A stretch of DNA of 64,000 nt from Helicobacter turcicus (GCF_019711685.1 NZ_JAIGYQ010000011.1:1-64000); one strand, 5' to 3'; counted from the first letter of the stretch, positions 1 to 9,563 are shown. Made by a program: numbers and translations. The notes: a model not told the origin generated them from the letters alone.

Positions 1-1324
1 TTAAGACTTTCTTTAATTCAATGAGTTGAGGATTATGAGGATTTTCTATGATTCTAGCACTCAAATCTCCACTCTCTACTGCTTTTGCAGTTTGGGCAGA
101 TTGGGTGATGGCTAGGGAGTCTTGTTTGATATCTTTTTGGATTTTAATAATCGCCTCATTTATCGCCCTATGAAGTTTAGCAATCTCATCATTTCCAACA
201 ATCTCCTTATGTTTAGGAGCTTCTTTTCTTTTATGATTAATAAATTCCAAAAACTCAAAAATTGTTTTTGAAGTATTGTTAAGCCTCTTAATTATAATTC
301 CTCTAGTTAAAACCAAAGTAAGAATAACCATACTTAATAAAAGCACAAGTATTGCTGCAATAGAAATTTTTTCTAAACCACTACTCGCCTTTGTAAAATC
401 CTTCTTCAAAGCCTGTGTAATCACATAAATTCCCAAAGGTTGATTATAATCATAATAAGAACGATAGATATTACCACCATAATTAAACTCTACAATTCCA
501 AAATCTTTCAAATTAGAATAAAAATTGAAATCATTCGCTTTCCCATCATAGCCTAAAATAAACTTATCGTATTTCTTATCTAAAACTACTATGGAGCCAT
601 TCTCTCCAACTCTAATCCCCTCCATACTAGAACGGATAAGACCATATACGCTATCAAGTTTGTACGCAACAAACAAGATTCCAATGACTTCATTGCCATT
701 TGCGATAGGTTCATATACAGAGACATAATCCTTGCCAAATAACTCCACTCTTCCATAAAAACTTTGATTGTTTAACACTTTTTGGTGTGCTGGGTGTGTC
801 GCATCAATTTTTGTTCCAATTAATCGTTCTCCTTTAGCATTTCTCAAGGAAGTAGAAATTCTTACAAAATCTCCATTATTTTCCTTGACAAAAATTGTTG
901 CTTCTGCGCTTGTAAGTGTTGCAAACTCATCAATAGCAGGAAAATTATTCGCCATTTGCACACCATTTAATGTGAGATTTGGAACAAACATTGCAGTAGA
1001 ATCTTGTAAAGTAGTTTGTCCTTGTATCTCAAAACTCTGTGGCTTAATGTCTCCAAAGTGTATTGATAAATTTGCCTTTAAGATATTTGACAGATTACTC
1101 GTATCATAAGCAATTTTTTCTACTAAAAAATTATTCACAATCATATTGTTTTGTACAATTCTTCTATCAAGTTGCGCATTTGTAAAATTGCTCATAATAA
1201 AATGAAAAATGGGTAAAAAAATGACCGACAAAACAACTGCAAGTGAAATCTGAAGACTCACAAACTTTTGTCCCAAAGAAAAACTCTTCCAGCCAAACAA
1301 AGAAATAGTATTATGTTTTTGCAT
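1..1324 (-). CDS. Methyl-accepting chemotaxis protein, Cache-type sensor (3' end outside window)
   Basis: Translating the minus strand from the ATG at 1324 gives 441 open codons that run off the window edge. Seen: a short cytoplasmic N-terminus, a first membrane helix at about residues 22-45, a periplasmic region of about 270 residues, a second helix near residue 320 (ISIAAILVLLLSMVILTLVL), then a HAMP-like segment. The periplasmic part ends in a typical Cache motif (IYRSYYDYNQPLGIYV), matching Cache_3/Cache_2 chemoreceptors that sense small organic ligands. The signalling hairpin lies beyond position 1. The start has a good ribosome site (AAGGAG at 1333-1338). The ligand cannot be read from sequence. 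Confidence 0.88.
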   Translation of the reverse strand, partial: MQKHNTISLFGWKSFSLGQKFVSLQISLAVVLSVIFLPIFHFIMSNFTNAQLDRRIVQNNMIVNNFLVEKIAYDTSNLSNILKANLSIHFGDIKPQSFEIQGQTTLQDSTAMFVPNLTLNGVQMANNFPAIDEFATLTSAEATIFVKENNGDFVRISTSLRNAKGERLIGTKIDATHPAHQKVLNNQSFYGRVELFGKDYVSVYEPIANGNEVIGILFVAYKLDSVYGLIRSSMEGIRVGENGSIVVLDKKYDKFILGYDGKANDFNFYSNLKDFGIVEFNYGGNIYRSYYDYNQPLGIYVITQALKKDFTKASSGLEKISIAAILVLLLSMVILTLVLTRGIIIKRLNNTSKTIFEFLEFINHKRKEAPKHKEIVGNDEIAKLHRAINEAIIKIQKDIKQDSLAITQSAQTAKAVESGDLSARIIENPHNPQLIELKKVL

Positions 1325-1663
1325 ATAATTCTCCTTATTGATAAAAATAAAAGAACACTATTAACATAATTAAACTTAAATATTTTTAATAATTTTTATT
1401 ACTTTATAAAAATTATTAAAAATATAAAGCTAAAAAATTGTAAATAAAAAATACAAGTAAAAACAATTGAATCAAAAATTTTAATGCTTAGAATCTCTTG
1501 CTTTTATAATTTATTTTCCATAATAAAATCTCAAAAATTACATTTTCTAAAAAGTAGAATCAATCAAAAAGCTAAGAGTATTTTTAAGTTTTAATCGTCA
1601 AAATGCAGTATGGCAAACAAGCAACCCACAATCAAATGAAAACCTTTTGCACTCTTGCAGAAA
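1325..1663. other. Intergenic region between fdhD and the chemoreceptor gene
   Basis: This is 339 bases of very AT-rich sequence with no credible reading frame. It holds the end of the formate dehydrogenase operon and the promoter and leader of the chemoreceptor gene. The one striking element is the 19-bp inverted repeat at 1381-1424, listed separately. I see no clear Rho-independent terminator directly after fdhD. Confidence 0.6.
1381..1424. repeat. Perfect 19-bp inverted repeat upstream of the chemoreceptor gene
   Basis: Left arm TATTTTTAATAATTTTTAT (1381-1399), six-base spacer TACTTT (1400-1405), and right arm 1406-1424 that is its exact reverse complement. It sits 57-100 bases upstream of the chemoreceptor start. 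It contains almost only A and T, so as RNA the stem would be weak for its length and there is no distinct U-tract. It could be an operator for a dimeric regulator, a leader-RNA hairpin or a weak terminator; sequence alone does not decide. Confidence 0.7.
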
Positions 1664-2449
1664 TTATGCTTGAATTCTACCACTATGCGTATAGACATTT
1701 GCACGCTCACCTCTAGCAAATCCCACAAGAGTAACCCCCGTCTCTTGCGCAGCTCTCACTCCCATTAGCGTTGCAGCAGCCTTTGAAACAATAATAGGGA
1801 TATTATGCATAACCGCTTTAATCACCATTTCAAGGGATAATCTCCCACTTACAAATAAAATGCAATCCTTTGTATCCAATCCTTGCATACGCGCTTTTCC
1901 CATGACTTTGTCAATCGCATTATGTCTCCCTATATCCTCACTAATTAACGTTTCATCTTTTAAGACCAACATCGCCTTATGCACACAACCTGTTTTATTA
2001 AACAACACGCTTGGAATTTCAAATTCTCTTAAATACTCAAAAAGTATTTTTGGGTTTAATTTAATATTAGATTCTACAAATCGTTCTACAATATGCTCTT
2101 CTAAATTTCCAGCTACACCCACACAACAACCAGAAGTTAATGTTTTTTCGCGAAAAAGATTCTGTAAATTTTCTGTATGAATTTCTGCTTCCATAGCAAC
2201 ACTTTTGCCATCTTTTGCAATTTCTAAATGCTTGATTTGAGAAATATCACTAATCACGCCTTCACTTATCAAAAACCCGACAAAATGAAAATCTTGCTCA
2301 CTTGGGATACTCATAACTGAAAGCATTTTTTCACCATTGAGATAAAATGCAATGCGCTCCTCTGCAACTATACAATCTCCAATACTCCCCTCCAAAAAGC
2401 CAGAAGGGGAGACTTTTTCAATTTGCAATGTTTTATAAAAAGATTCCAT
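1664..2449 (-). CDS. fdhD: FdhD, formate dehydrogenase sulfurtransferase
   Basis: FdhD moves sulfur from the cysteine desulfurase IscS to the molybdenum (bis-MGD) cofactor of formate dehydrogenase, which is needed for activity. The 261-residue length fits the family. Visible signatures are the cysteine loop TSGCCVG (Cys108-Cys109), EDIGRHNAIDK near residue 172 and VSGRLSLEMVIKA near residue 200. The ATG overlaps the fdhC stop codon by one base (TAATG), so it is translated with the formate dehydrogenase operon as its last gene. A cytoplasmic maturation factor, not part of the mature enzyme. Confidence 0.95.
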   Translation of the reverse strand: MESFYKTLQIEKVSPSGFLEGSIGDCIVAEERIAFYLNGEKMLSVMSIPSEQDFHFVGFLISEGVISDISQIKHLEIAKDGKSVAMEAEIHTENLQNLFREKTLTSGCCVGVAGNLEEHIVERFVESNIKLNPKILFEYLREFEIPSVLFNKTGCVHKAMLVLKDETLISEDIGRHNAIDKVMGKARMQGLDTKDCILFVSGRLSLEMVIKAVMHNIPIIVSKAAATLMGVRAAQETGVTLVGFARGERANVYTHSGRIQA

Positions 2450-3402
2450 TATGCGCTTGTTAGCTCTTTATAGTAATAGCTATGCAAAATTGCAATTTCT
2501 TCTTCGCCCATTTTTCCATCAATAATAGAATGCAAAGCACCTTCAATTGCAAACACAGCCATATAAATATGCGTAATAAGTAGTGCAATAACTAGGAATC
2601 CTAAACCATTATGCACTAGTGCCATTAAACGCAATGTATCAATGTCTGCGAACTGAAAGAACATATAAGCTCCAGAAATCGCCATTACAAATCCACCAAG
2701 CGTACAAACCCAAAACCACATTTTTTGTCCAGCATTGAATTTTCCAGCAGGAATCGGCTTGTTCTCCTTACTTAAATATCCACCCATAATCATAAGCCAT
2801 TGAATATCATAAGCCTTTGGAAGTGCGTCTTTTACCCACATTAAGAACATCAATACACCAAAAATCACAAATAAAATTGTTGCGATTCCATGCACATCGC
2901 GTGCAAGGCGGACAAACGCTCCTCCACCTAATTTATCCCCAAAGACCATCACAAGCCCTGTTAGACAAATTAATACAAATGGAATTGCAGTTGCCCAATG
3001 CACAAAAATATTATAGCCAGAGAATACACGGATCTTTTTTCCATGTGAAAATTTCCTTTGCCCAATCATTACAAAATGTCCTAAAAACGCTAAGGGAACG
3101 CATACAATTAAAAGTGCAAAAACTGTTGCAAAATAATGCCCTTGCAAAAGAGTAAAAATTTCTCCAAGTCCAATTGCATTAGGAGAGCCAATACCCCACC
3201 CTTTAATTGCCTCTACTTCAGGACCCCCATAAAGATAAGGATTTGCTAAATCGTCTTTTGAAAATAAAGCATTATTCCCTCCAACAACTTCAGCATATTG
3301 CTTACCACCCTCTTGAGGAACGCTTGGATCTGCTGCAAATGCAAAACTACTTGCAAGTGCGATAAAAATAAAGATTCTAAAGAATTTCAATACACTTCTC
3401 AT
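2449..3402 (-). CDS. fdhC: Formate dehydrogenase cytochrome b subunit (gamma)
   Basis: Membrane di-heme cytochrome b that passes electrons from FdhB to menaquinone. I chose the ATG at 3402, 317 residues, because it has an SD (AAGGGGG) just upstream and starts a signal peptide (MRSVLKFFRIFIFIALASSFAFAA); the 37 extra codons upstream in the same frame lie inside fdhB. After a periplasmic stretch of about 70 residues come about five membrane helices. Histidines in helices (GYNIFVHWATAIPF, VRLARDVHGIATI, MALVHNGLGFL, LLITHIYMAVFA) are plausible heme ligands. Homologous to FdnI/FdoI-type subunits. Lies between fdhB and fdhD in one operon. Confidence 0.93.
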   Translation of the reverse strand: MRSVLKFFRIFIFIALASSFAFAADPSVPQEGGKQYAEVVGGNNALFSKDDLANPYLYGGPEVEAIKGWGIGSPNAIGLGEIFTLLQGHYFATVFALLIVCVPLAFLGHFVMIGQRKFSHGKKIRVFSGYNIFVHWATAIPFVLICLTGLVMVFGDKLGGGAFVRLARDVHGIATILFVIFGVLMFLMWVKDALPKAYDIQWLMIMGGYLSKENKPIPAGKFNAGQKMWFWVCTLGGFVMAISGAYMFFQFADIDTLRLMALVHNGLGFLVIALLITHIYMAVFAIEGALHSIIDGKMGEEEIAILHSYYYKELTSA

Positions 3403-3412
3403 AGAATCCCCC

Positions 3413-4042
3413 TTAGTTTCCATACGCTGTTTTCCACACATTCGGAACGGCATTTGGAATGTTTTGACCACGCATTGTCGCACGGTGCGTAATGATATTA
3501 GAAATCTCTTCACTGCTTCCTGCTAAGAGTGCTTTTGTAGAACACATACTTGCACACATTGGCACTTTACCTTCTGCAATTCTGTTTTGTCCATAAAGTT
3601 TATATTCTTCTTTGCTATTTGTTTCTTCAGGACCACCTGCACAAAATGTGCATTTATCCATCGCACCACGACTTTCAAAAACTCCATTTTTAGGAAATTG
3701 CGGCGCACCAAATGGGCAAGCATATAAACAATATCCACAACCAATACAAGTTTTCTTATCATGAAGCACGATTCCATCTGCACGAATATAAAAACAATCC
3801 ACTGGACAAACTTGCGCACAAGGTGCATCCGCACAATGCATACAAGCCACAGAAACAGCACTCTCTTTACCAACTTGTCCTTCATTTAACAAAACAACTC
3901 TACGGCGATTCACACCAACAGGCAAATGATGCGCCTCCTTACAAGCAACATCACATCCGTGGCATTCAATACAACGATTTGTATCGCAATAAAATTTAAT
4001 TCTTGAAAAATCTTCAAGATTTGTAGGAATCGTATTACTCAT
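3413..4042 (-). CDS. fdhB: Formate dehydrogenase iron-sulfur subunit (beta)
   Basis: Electron-transfer subunit between FdhA and the cytochrome b. The 209-residue protein carries four cysteine clusters for [4Fe-4S] centres: CIECHGCDVAC at about residues 24-34, CMHCADAPCAQVCP near 67-80, CIGCGYCLYACP near 98-109, and the pair CTFCAG (about 130) with CASMC (about 162). There is no signal peptide of its own, as expected for a subunit exported with Tat-carrying FdhA. It starts 11 bases after the fdhA stop. Confidence 0.95.
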   Translation of the reverse strand: MSNTIPTNLEDFSRIKFYCDTNRCIECHGCDVACKEAHHLPVGVNRRRVVLLNEGQVGKESAVSVACMHCADAPCAQVCPVDCFYIRADGIVLHDKKTCIGCGYCLYACPFGAPQFPKNGVFESRGAMDKCTFCAGGPEETNSKEEYKLYGQNRIAEGKVPMCASMCSTKALLAGSSEEISNIITHRATMRGQNIPNAVPNVWKTAYGN

Positions 4043-4053
4043 TTGCTACCTCC

Positions 4054-6891
4054 CTATTGCGCTTTTTCAATGCGACATAAGCCACACTTTGTTTCAGGGC
4101 AAGCAGAATTGTAATCAAATCCATAACTTGCAACCATACAAGCCGCCTCGCCGATTACATAAGGTTTTGTCCCCTCTGGATAGTAATCAAGTCTTGATTC
4201 TCCTTGATCCATACCAGAGAAATTTTGTGGCAACCAAACACTATTATAATCCACTCTTGTTGAAAGCTTTGCTTTAACTAAAATTTTGGTATCCATTGTT
4301 CCATATATCCATACCATATCGCCATTAACAATATTAAGTTCTGCAGCTTTATCAGGATGGATTTCAACAAACATTTCACCTTCAACTTCAGCTAAATACT
4401 TCGCACTTCTTGTCTCTGCACCTGTTCCCATATGCGCTACAAGTCTTCCAGTTAGCATATTAACAGGGAATTCATCTACCCAATTCTTATTTTCACCGAG
4501 CTCTTTTTGTCGGCTTCTATATTTTACATTTGCCCTAAAAAGATTCTTTTTATCTGGAAAACTTGGATATTTATCTACCAAATCCCCTCTTACAGAATGT
4601 AAAGGCTCCCTGTGCAATGGAACTTGATCATACCAATTCCATACTTTAGCTCTCGCCTTACCATTACCATAAGGACAAATCCCGGCTTCTAATGCCTTTT
4701 CTACAAGAATATTATTTCCAATTCCTAATGCAAATGTAGAACCTGCAACTGCTTCTTTCTCAGCTTCAGTGAGTTTAATCCCTAAAGATTCCGCATTTGC
4801 TGCAGTTACAGCTGCATGCCCACCTTGATGCACAGCATCTGGCAAAGTTCTTGAAGTTAGCATAGATTGTCCATCTGGACTTGTTACACCCCAATTTACA
4901 CGGAATCCCATACCGCCCTCCATAACAGAAATGTTATCATTATACATTACAGGTGTTCCGGGGTGTTTATCACTCCAACAAGGCCAAGGCAATCCATAGT
5001 AATCATTTTTAAAAGGTCCCGTTCCTCTTAGTGTTACCTTATCAAACATATGCCAATTTTCTTGGTGTGCCTTTAAACGTTCTGGACTCATTCCTTGCAA
5101 ACCAATACTTCTAATACTTTGTGTAAGCTCTGTTGTTGCATCTTCTGGCCAAATAAACTTATCTCTACCTTTAGATTTTGCAACATCATAAAGCCTCCAT
5201 TGCAATTTATCTAAAAATCCTAGACGCTCTGCTAAGCCAAATAAAAATTCCTCATCTGGACGACATTCAAATAATGGTTCCATAACCTTACTGCGCCATT
5301 GATAACTTCTATTTGTTGCAGCAACAGAACCGCTTGTTTCCATTTGTGAAGCTGCTGGAAGCATAAAGAGATTGTCTTTTCTATCACTATAAATTGCCAA
5401 ATCATTCACATAAGGATCTACAAACACAACCAAATCAAGCTTATCCATAGCCTTTCTTTGCAAGTCCAGTAAAGAGACTGTTGTCATACCAGAACCAATC
5501 ACAACTAATGCTCTAAGCTTTGTGCCACCATTGTTTGCTATATTTTCATCTTCTAAAACACCAAATTTCCAAGTAGAGTGCGCAAATCCTGTTTTGCCCA
5601 TCATTTCTTTATCTTTAAAACGACCAAGCATCCATTCATAATCTACGCCCCAATGCTTACAGAAATGCCTCCAAGCCGGCTCACCTAGCCCATAATATCC
5701 CGGAAGAGAATCCGCTAGATTATTCATATCTGAAGCACCTTGCACATTATCATGCCCACGTAAGATATTCACACCACCACCATTTTTGCCAATATTTCCT
5801 AAAAACATTTGCAGAATCGGCATAATTCTAGTGTTGCTTGTCCCAACTGTGTGTTGTGTCAAGCCCTGATTCCAAATCAAACTTGCAGGCTTTGCCGCTG
5901 CCATTTCCTCAGCAATATGTCTAATCATATCTGCTGGAATCCCACACACATCAGCAGCAACTTCTGGAGGGAATTTTTTAGCCTCAGCCATAACATCCTC
6001 ATAACCATACACACGTTCTTTTAGGTATTGCTCATCATAGAGTTTTTTCTCAATAATGTGATTTAGCAACCCATAAGCAAATGCAATATCTGTCCCACTT
6101 CTAATTCTATGGTATTCATCGCATTTAGCTGCTGTTTTAGTAAAACGTGGATCAATGCAAACGAGTTTTGCACCACTCTCTTTTGCACGCAAAATATGCA
6201 CCATAGAAACGGGGTGATTAACCGCTGGATTTGCTCCAATTACAAGAATATATTTAGAGAACATCATATCGCCAAGATGGTTTGTCATACCACCATACCC
6301 AAATGTATTTGCCACACCGGCAACTGTTGGGCTGTGTCAAACTCTAGCGCAGTGATCTATGTTGTTTGTCCCAAAAAATGCTGCAAATTTTCTAATGTAA
6401 TAACTCTGCTCATTAGAACATTTTGCACTTCCTAAAAACATAACCGCATCAGGACCGCTTTCTTCTCGGATTTGCTTAAGTTGTGCTGCAATTTTATCCA
6501 TTGCTTCATCATACTTTAAGCGTTCCCATTTGCCATCTTTTTTCTCTAAGGGATAACGCAATCTTGTTTCACTTCTTGCCCTATCAATTAAATCAGCACC
6601 TTTACAACAATGCCCACCTTGAGATATAGGATGGTCTTGCGCAACTTCTTGACGCACCCATACACCATCAACAACCTCTGCCACAATTCCACAGCCGACT
6701 GAACAATGCGTACAGATGGTTTTAATTTTTTGGGAATTTGGATACCTCTCTTTTAGCTCTTGTGCGGTCGCTTGACGCATAGTTTTCTGGCTATCATTAC
6801 CCAAAGCTACGCTAGCACCTGCTAAACTTCCAAGAGCCGTCATTTTCAAAAACGCGCGTCTAGTTTGTCGCCTTTTGATTGCTTCGCTCAT
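4054..6891 (-). CDS. fdhA: Formate dehydrogenase catalytic subunit FdhA, selenoprotein with in-frame UGA
   Basis: Molybdenum/tungsten bis-MGD formate dehydrogenase, oxidising formate to CO2 in the periplasm. The frame is open from the ATG at 6891 to 4054 except for one TGA at 6337-6339, codon 185, in the context DHCARV-Sec-HSPTVAG, which is the known selenocysteine site of this family. The read-through product is 945 residues, normal for the family. N-terminal Tat signal (QTRRAFLK, Arg11-Arg12), then a [4Fe-4S] motif CTHCSVGC at 60-67 completed by Cys95/96, then molybdopterin domains. An ordinary gene caller would split it into a 184-residue piece and a ~753-residue piece starting at GTG 6315. 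It is not a pseudogene: both sides stay conserved in frame, and a SECIS-like hairpin follows the UGA. Confidence 0.96.
6300..6339 (-). promoter_or_regulatory. Bacterial SECIS element of fdhA
   Basis: Starting at the UGA (6339-6337), the mRNA reads UGACACAGCCCAACA and then forms a hairpin whose tip is UUGCC (6323-6319), loop GGUGU (6318-6314), GGCAA (6313-6309). The upper stem and the GGU at the start of the apical loop match the pattern of the E. coli fdhF SECIS, which SelB recognises. The distance from UGA to loop is about 20 bases, as in known bacterial elements. It implies that selA, selB, selC and selD exist elsewhere in the genome; none is in this window. Confidence 0.8.
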
Positions 6892-6910
6892 ATTTTTGCC
6901 TCACTTCTTT

Positions 6911-7105
6911 TTATTTCGCAACAGAATAATACAATTCCCATTGCTTTGTTTTTTGGTAAAGAATCTCTGTCTTTGGAGACTTTCCACGGATAAGATTCTC
7001 GCTTGTACCTTTTTTGCCGCAACCTGCTAATGCAACGCTCACGCCTGCAACAGCAACGGAAGTTTTCGCTGTGGTTTTCAAAAACTCACGCCTACTTTTT
7101 TCCAT
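6911..7105 (-). CDS. Small Tat-signal protein of formate dehydrogenase operons
   Basis: A 64-residue protein starting with a complete twin-arginine signal (MEKSRREFLKTTAKTSVAVAG) and a short polar tail with no recognised domain. It resembles the small 'formate dehydrogenase region TAT target' family that sits just before fdhA in many proteobacteria; its role is not settled. I chose the ATG at 7105 because GGAG lies seven bases upstream; 13 further codons upstream in frame have no such site and would bury the Tat motif. A cysteine (VALAGCGKKG) at the end of the hydrophobic stretch looks like a lipobox. Confidence 0.85.
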   Translation of the reverse strand: MEKSRREFLKTTAKTSVAVAGVSVALAGCGKKGTSENLIRGKSPKTEILYQKTKQWELYYSVAK

Positions 7106-7179
7106 AAATCGGCTCCTTTGTATTGAGATTTGGGATAATCCCACAAGGATTTTCTATACTTAAAAAAACCCTAGTGGAA

Positions 7180-7782
7180 TTACATATAGATATCATTTTC
7201 AAACCGCATAAACCCTTCTAAAATATCTGCTAAAGCAAGATAATATTTTGCATCTCCTCTTGCTCTAATCTCGCTAATTAGTCCAATATACGCATCTTTA
7301 ATAAATAAAAACACTTCTTTTGCAAGCTCAGTGTTTCCGCTCTCAATTAAATGACGCATAAAACCAAATAAAAATCCTAAATGCTCCTCACTCTCTCTAA
7401 ATTCCGAAGTTTCTACGCGCACATCACTTTGCTTTAACAAAGAGCGCATTTTAAGAAGTGATTGTGCGCCAATACAATTTTCATAATAATGCGACAAATG
7501 CATTCCCACTTGTTTTTCTCCAAAAGGCAAGGCAAAAAGGCGTGAAAACTCTTCTTTGATATTTTGGATTCCATTATTTTCTAACTCCTGCCTTAAAAGC
7601 ATAATGCCTACTTCTGAAGCATTATTCAAAGGAGCATTCTGTAAAATTTCTAGCTGTTTTTTAGCAAGCTCTACACGCCCATTTAGAAGTTCAAAAACAA
7701 ATAATCCATAAAAAAAATCATAATATAGCAAACGCGCATTTTTAATATCTTGTGCTTCTTTAGTGCTTAGATTATCAAACAT
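7180..7782 (-). CDS. TorD/DmsD-like chaperone for formate dehydrogenase
   Basis: A 200-residue all-helical, acidic cytoplasmic protein with the features of the TorD/DmsD chaperone family: an N-terminal LLYYDFFYGLFVF segment, a central MHLSHYYENCIG and a C-terminal EFMRFENDIYM-like helix. Such chaperones bind the Tat signal and cofactor pocket of a molybdoenzyme until assembly is complete. The position between the Fe-S accessory gene (adjacent, the preceding stop abuts this start) and the Tat genes makes FdhA the natural client. Family membership is inferred from motif pattern and context rather than strong identity. Confidence 0.75.
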   Translation of the reverse strand: MFDNLSTKEAQDIKNARLLYYDFFYGLFVFELLNGRVELAKKQLEILQNAPLNNASEVGIMLLRQELENNGIQNIKEEFSRLFALPFGEKQVGMHLSHYYENCIGAQSLLKMRSLLKQSDVRVETSEFRESEEHLGFLFGFMRHLIESGNTELAKEVFLFIKDAYIGLISEIRARGDAKYYLALADILEGFMRFENDIYM

Positions 7783-9384
7783 TTACCCCTCCCCAAACAT
7801 TACTTTAACTTTGCAATCTGGGCAACATTGAATAGTTTTTAACTTTTTAACATCAGAGCTAAATGCTAGGCTTAACATTCCCTTTACTTTTTCAATAGAT
7901 TTTTGTGTTGAAAATGGCTTACCACATTCTACACACAAAAATGGCATATCCCTAGCAACTTCTCTACTCTTAAAATACTCTGCATTCAATGCAATTCCAT
8001 CTTTGCTTAGCTCCATTACATTTTCTGGACATGAAGTGATACAATACCCACAAGTTGTGCAAAGAGAAGCATTAAAACGCAGAGAAAAATCATCGCCCCT
8101 TGCAAAAAGTGCATTAACATTACAAGCACCTACGCAAGATAAACAAAGTGTGCATTTTGTGGAATCCACTTTCAAATCCCCATAAAACACTGGTGCGCCA
8201 TTTTCTTTAACCACACTTGCTGCAAGCCCAAAATTACCCTCTTTTATTATGTATTGCAAACGTTGCGCAAAAGACTCTCTAAAGGGCTTATTGTAGCGGT
8301 TTTTATACAAATACGATTCCATTGATGGCAAATCTTGTGCCACTTTCAAAATGGATTCCACATTATTTACTAAAAATATGGAATCTTTTTTATAAATTTG
8401 CTGGGTAATATTATTTAAAAATTCCATTGAAGAACTCAAACTCTCTCCATACACAAGAATTCCATTGCCACTAGTTTGCAACATTGCAAGCAAATCATTT
8501 TCATTTAACATCAAAAGATTTGGAAGCACCATTGGCGTCAAAGATTCTGGCAAAATCACATTTTGCACACAAAGCTTTTCATAATCACTAAAAGCGCACA
8601 AAAAGATTTTTTGGTCTTTATAAAGCTCAATAATTTCTCCCAAACCCTCTTTTGGCAACGCATCATATTCTAGGCAATTTGTCGGACACACACCCACGCA
8701 AGCACCGCAACTCACGCAATCTACCATTGAGAAAGTAAGTTCCATTAGGCTATCATTTGCCATCACACCAAAAGTTGGACACACATCTACGCATTTTGCG
8801 CAGTATTTCTCGCGCCTATGGTGATACTGACAATAATCCTCTTTGTAACTGATAATATCCTTATAACTATACTCACCTAAATTCTCACGCAAAACATTCA
8901 AAAGTATATCTGCGCTTTGAAAATCTGCGACATTATACACACCCTTAAAACGTAGCAATTCCTCTTCATATACAAACATCACAGCTTGCGCAAATTCCAC
9001 AACATGACCATTGCTAAGGTGCGCACTAAATGCACCAAAACTCCCACTAAAATTCTCCAACAACACAATATCTAGCAAAGAGATTTCAAAAAAATCCTGT
9101 GCTAACTCTGCAAACTCTTGGACAATTTGCGGAATCCCACCACCACTTTTATTATTTTCTTGACTTTGGTCATTGTCGCTACTTTCATTACTATTGCTTG
9201 CATACACAATAGCAAGCTTTGGATCAATCATACAATAATGTTTTGCCTCTACCACAAAGTCATCTATAATTTCTTGCATACTATTAAGCAGGGCTAATTT
9301 TGTATTATATCCTTGTGTGTTTTTGTCTAATAAAATATTTCCGAGTGGTAAAGTATGTGAAATGGGAGTTTTAGTAATTTGCAT
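7783..9384 (-). CDS. Multi-cluster 4Fe-4S protein, first gene of the formate dehydrogenase operon
   Basis: A 533-residue soluble protein with two blocks of ferredoxin motifs: CAKCVDVCP (195-203) with CVSCGACVGVCP (223-234), and CTLCLSCVGAC (411-421) with CTTCGYCITSCP (442-453). The tail has two further cysteine pairs (CVEC at 484 and CCPDC at 520) that look like a zinc ribbon. No signal peptide or membrane helix. I prefer the ATG at 9384 (GAGG just upstream) over an ATG four codons earlier that has no ribosome site. It heads the fdh operon in this lineage and may supply electrons or assist cluster or cofactor assembly; its exact function is unknown to me. Confidence 0.8.
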   Translation of the reverse strand: MQITKTPISHTLPLGNILLDKNTQGYNTKLALLNSMQEIIDDFVVEAKHYCMIDPKLAIVYASNSNESSDNDQSQENNKSGGGIPQIVQEFAELAQDFFEISLLDIVLLENFSGSFGAFSAHLSNGHVVEFAQAVMFVYEEELLRFKGVYNVADFQSADILLNVLRENLGEYSYKDIISYKEDYCQYHHRREKYCAKCVDVCPTFGVMANDSLMELTFSMVDCVSCGACVGVCPTNCLEYDALPKEGLGEIIELYKDQKIFLCAFSDYEKLCVQNVILPESLTPMVLPNLLMLNENDLLAMLQTSGNGILVYGESLSSSMEFLNNITQQIYKKDSIFLVNNVESILKVAQDLPSMESYLYKNRYNKPFRESFAQRLQYIIKEGNFGLAASVVKENGAPVFYGDLKVDSTKCTLCLSCVGACNVNALFARGDDFSLRFNASLCTTCGYCITSCPENVMELSKDGIALNAEYFKSREVARDMPFLCVECGKPFSTQKSIEKVKGMLSLAFSSDVKKLKTIQCCPDCKVKVMFGEG

Positions 9385-9429
9385 TGCGCCTCGCATAAAC
9401 TTTATAATAAACTATTATCTTTGGTAGCA

Positions 9430-9459
9430 ATTCTACTCCCTTGGAGCTAAAAAAGTCAA
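9430..9459 (-). promoter_or_regulatory. Candidate promoter of the formate dehydrogenase operon
   Basis: On the minus strand TTGACT (9459-9454) is followed after 18 bases by TAGAAT (9435-9430), about 46 bases before the chosen start of the first operon gene. Both hexamers are close to the sigma-70 consensus, stronger than the usual Campylobacterota promoter, which often lacks a -35 box. Confidence 0.45.
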
Positions 9460-9563
9460 TATTTTTTAACTTTTTAGTTATATTTATTTTTATACAAATA
9501 GAAAAATGTACAGATTAATAAACTTTTGTGTCCCGATTTTTACAGAAAAAATCTTAATTTAAT

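Noticed and set aside
2449-3513. 354-residue version of FdhC
   Set aside because: The 37 extra N-terminal residues lie inside fdhB and would bury the signal peptide; the ATG at 3402 has a strong ribosome site.
3523-3885. 120-codon frame overlapping fdhB on the same strand
   Set aside because: It lies wholly inside fdhB in another frame and has no ribosome site; fdhB carries all the cysteine motifs.
6315-6345. fdhA seen as a disrupted gene or as two separate genes
   Set aside because: The only interruption is a TGA in the known selenocysteine context, followed by a SECIS-like hairpin, and both flanks continue the same conserved frame.
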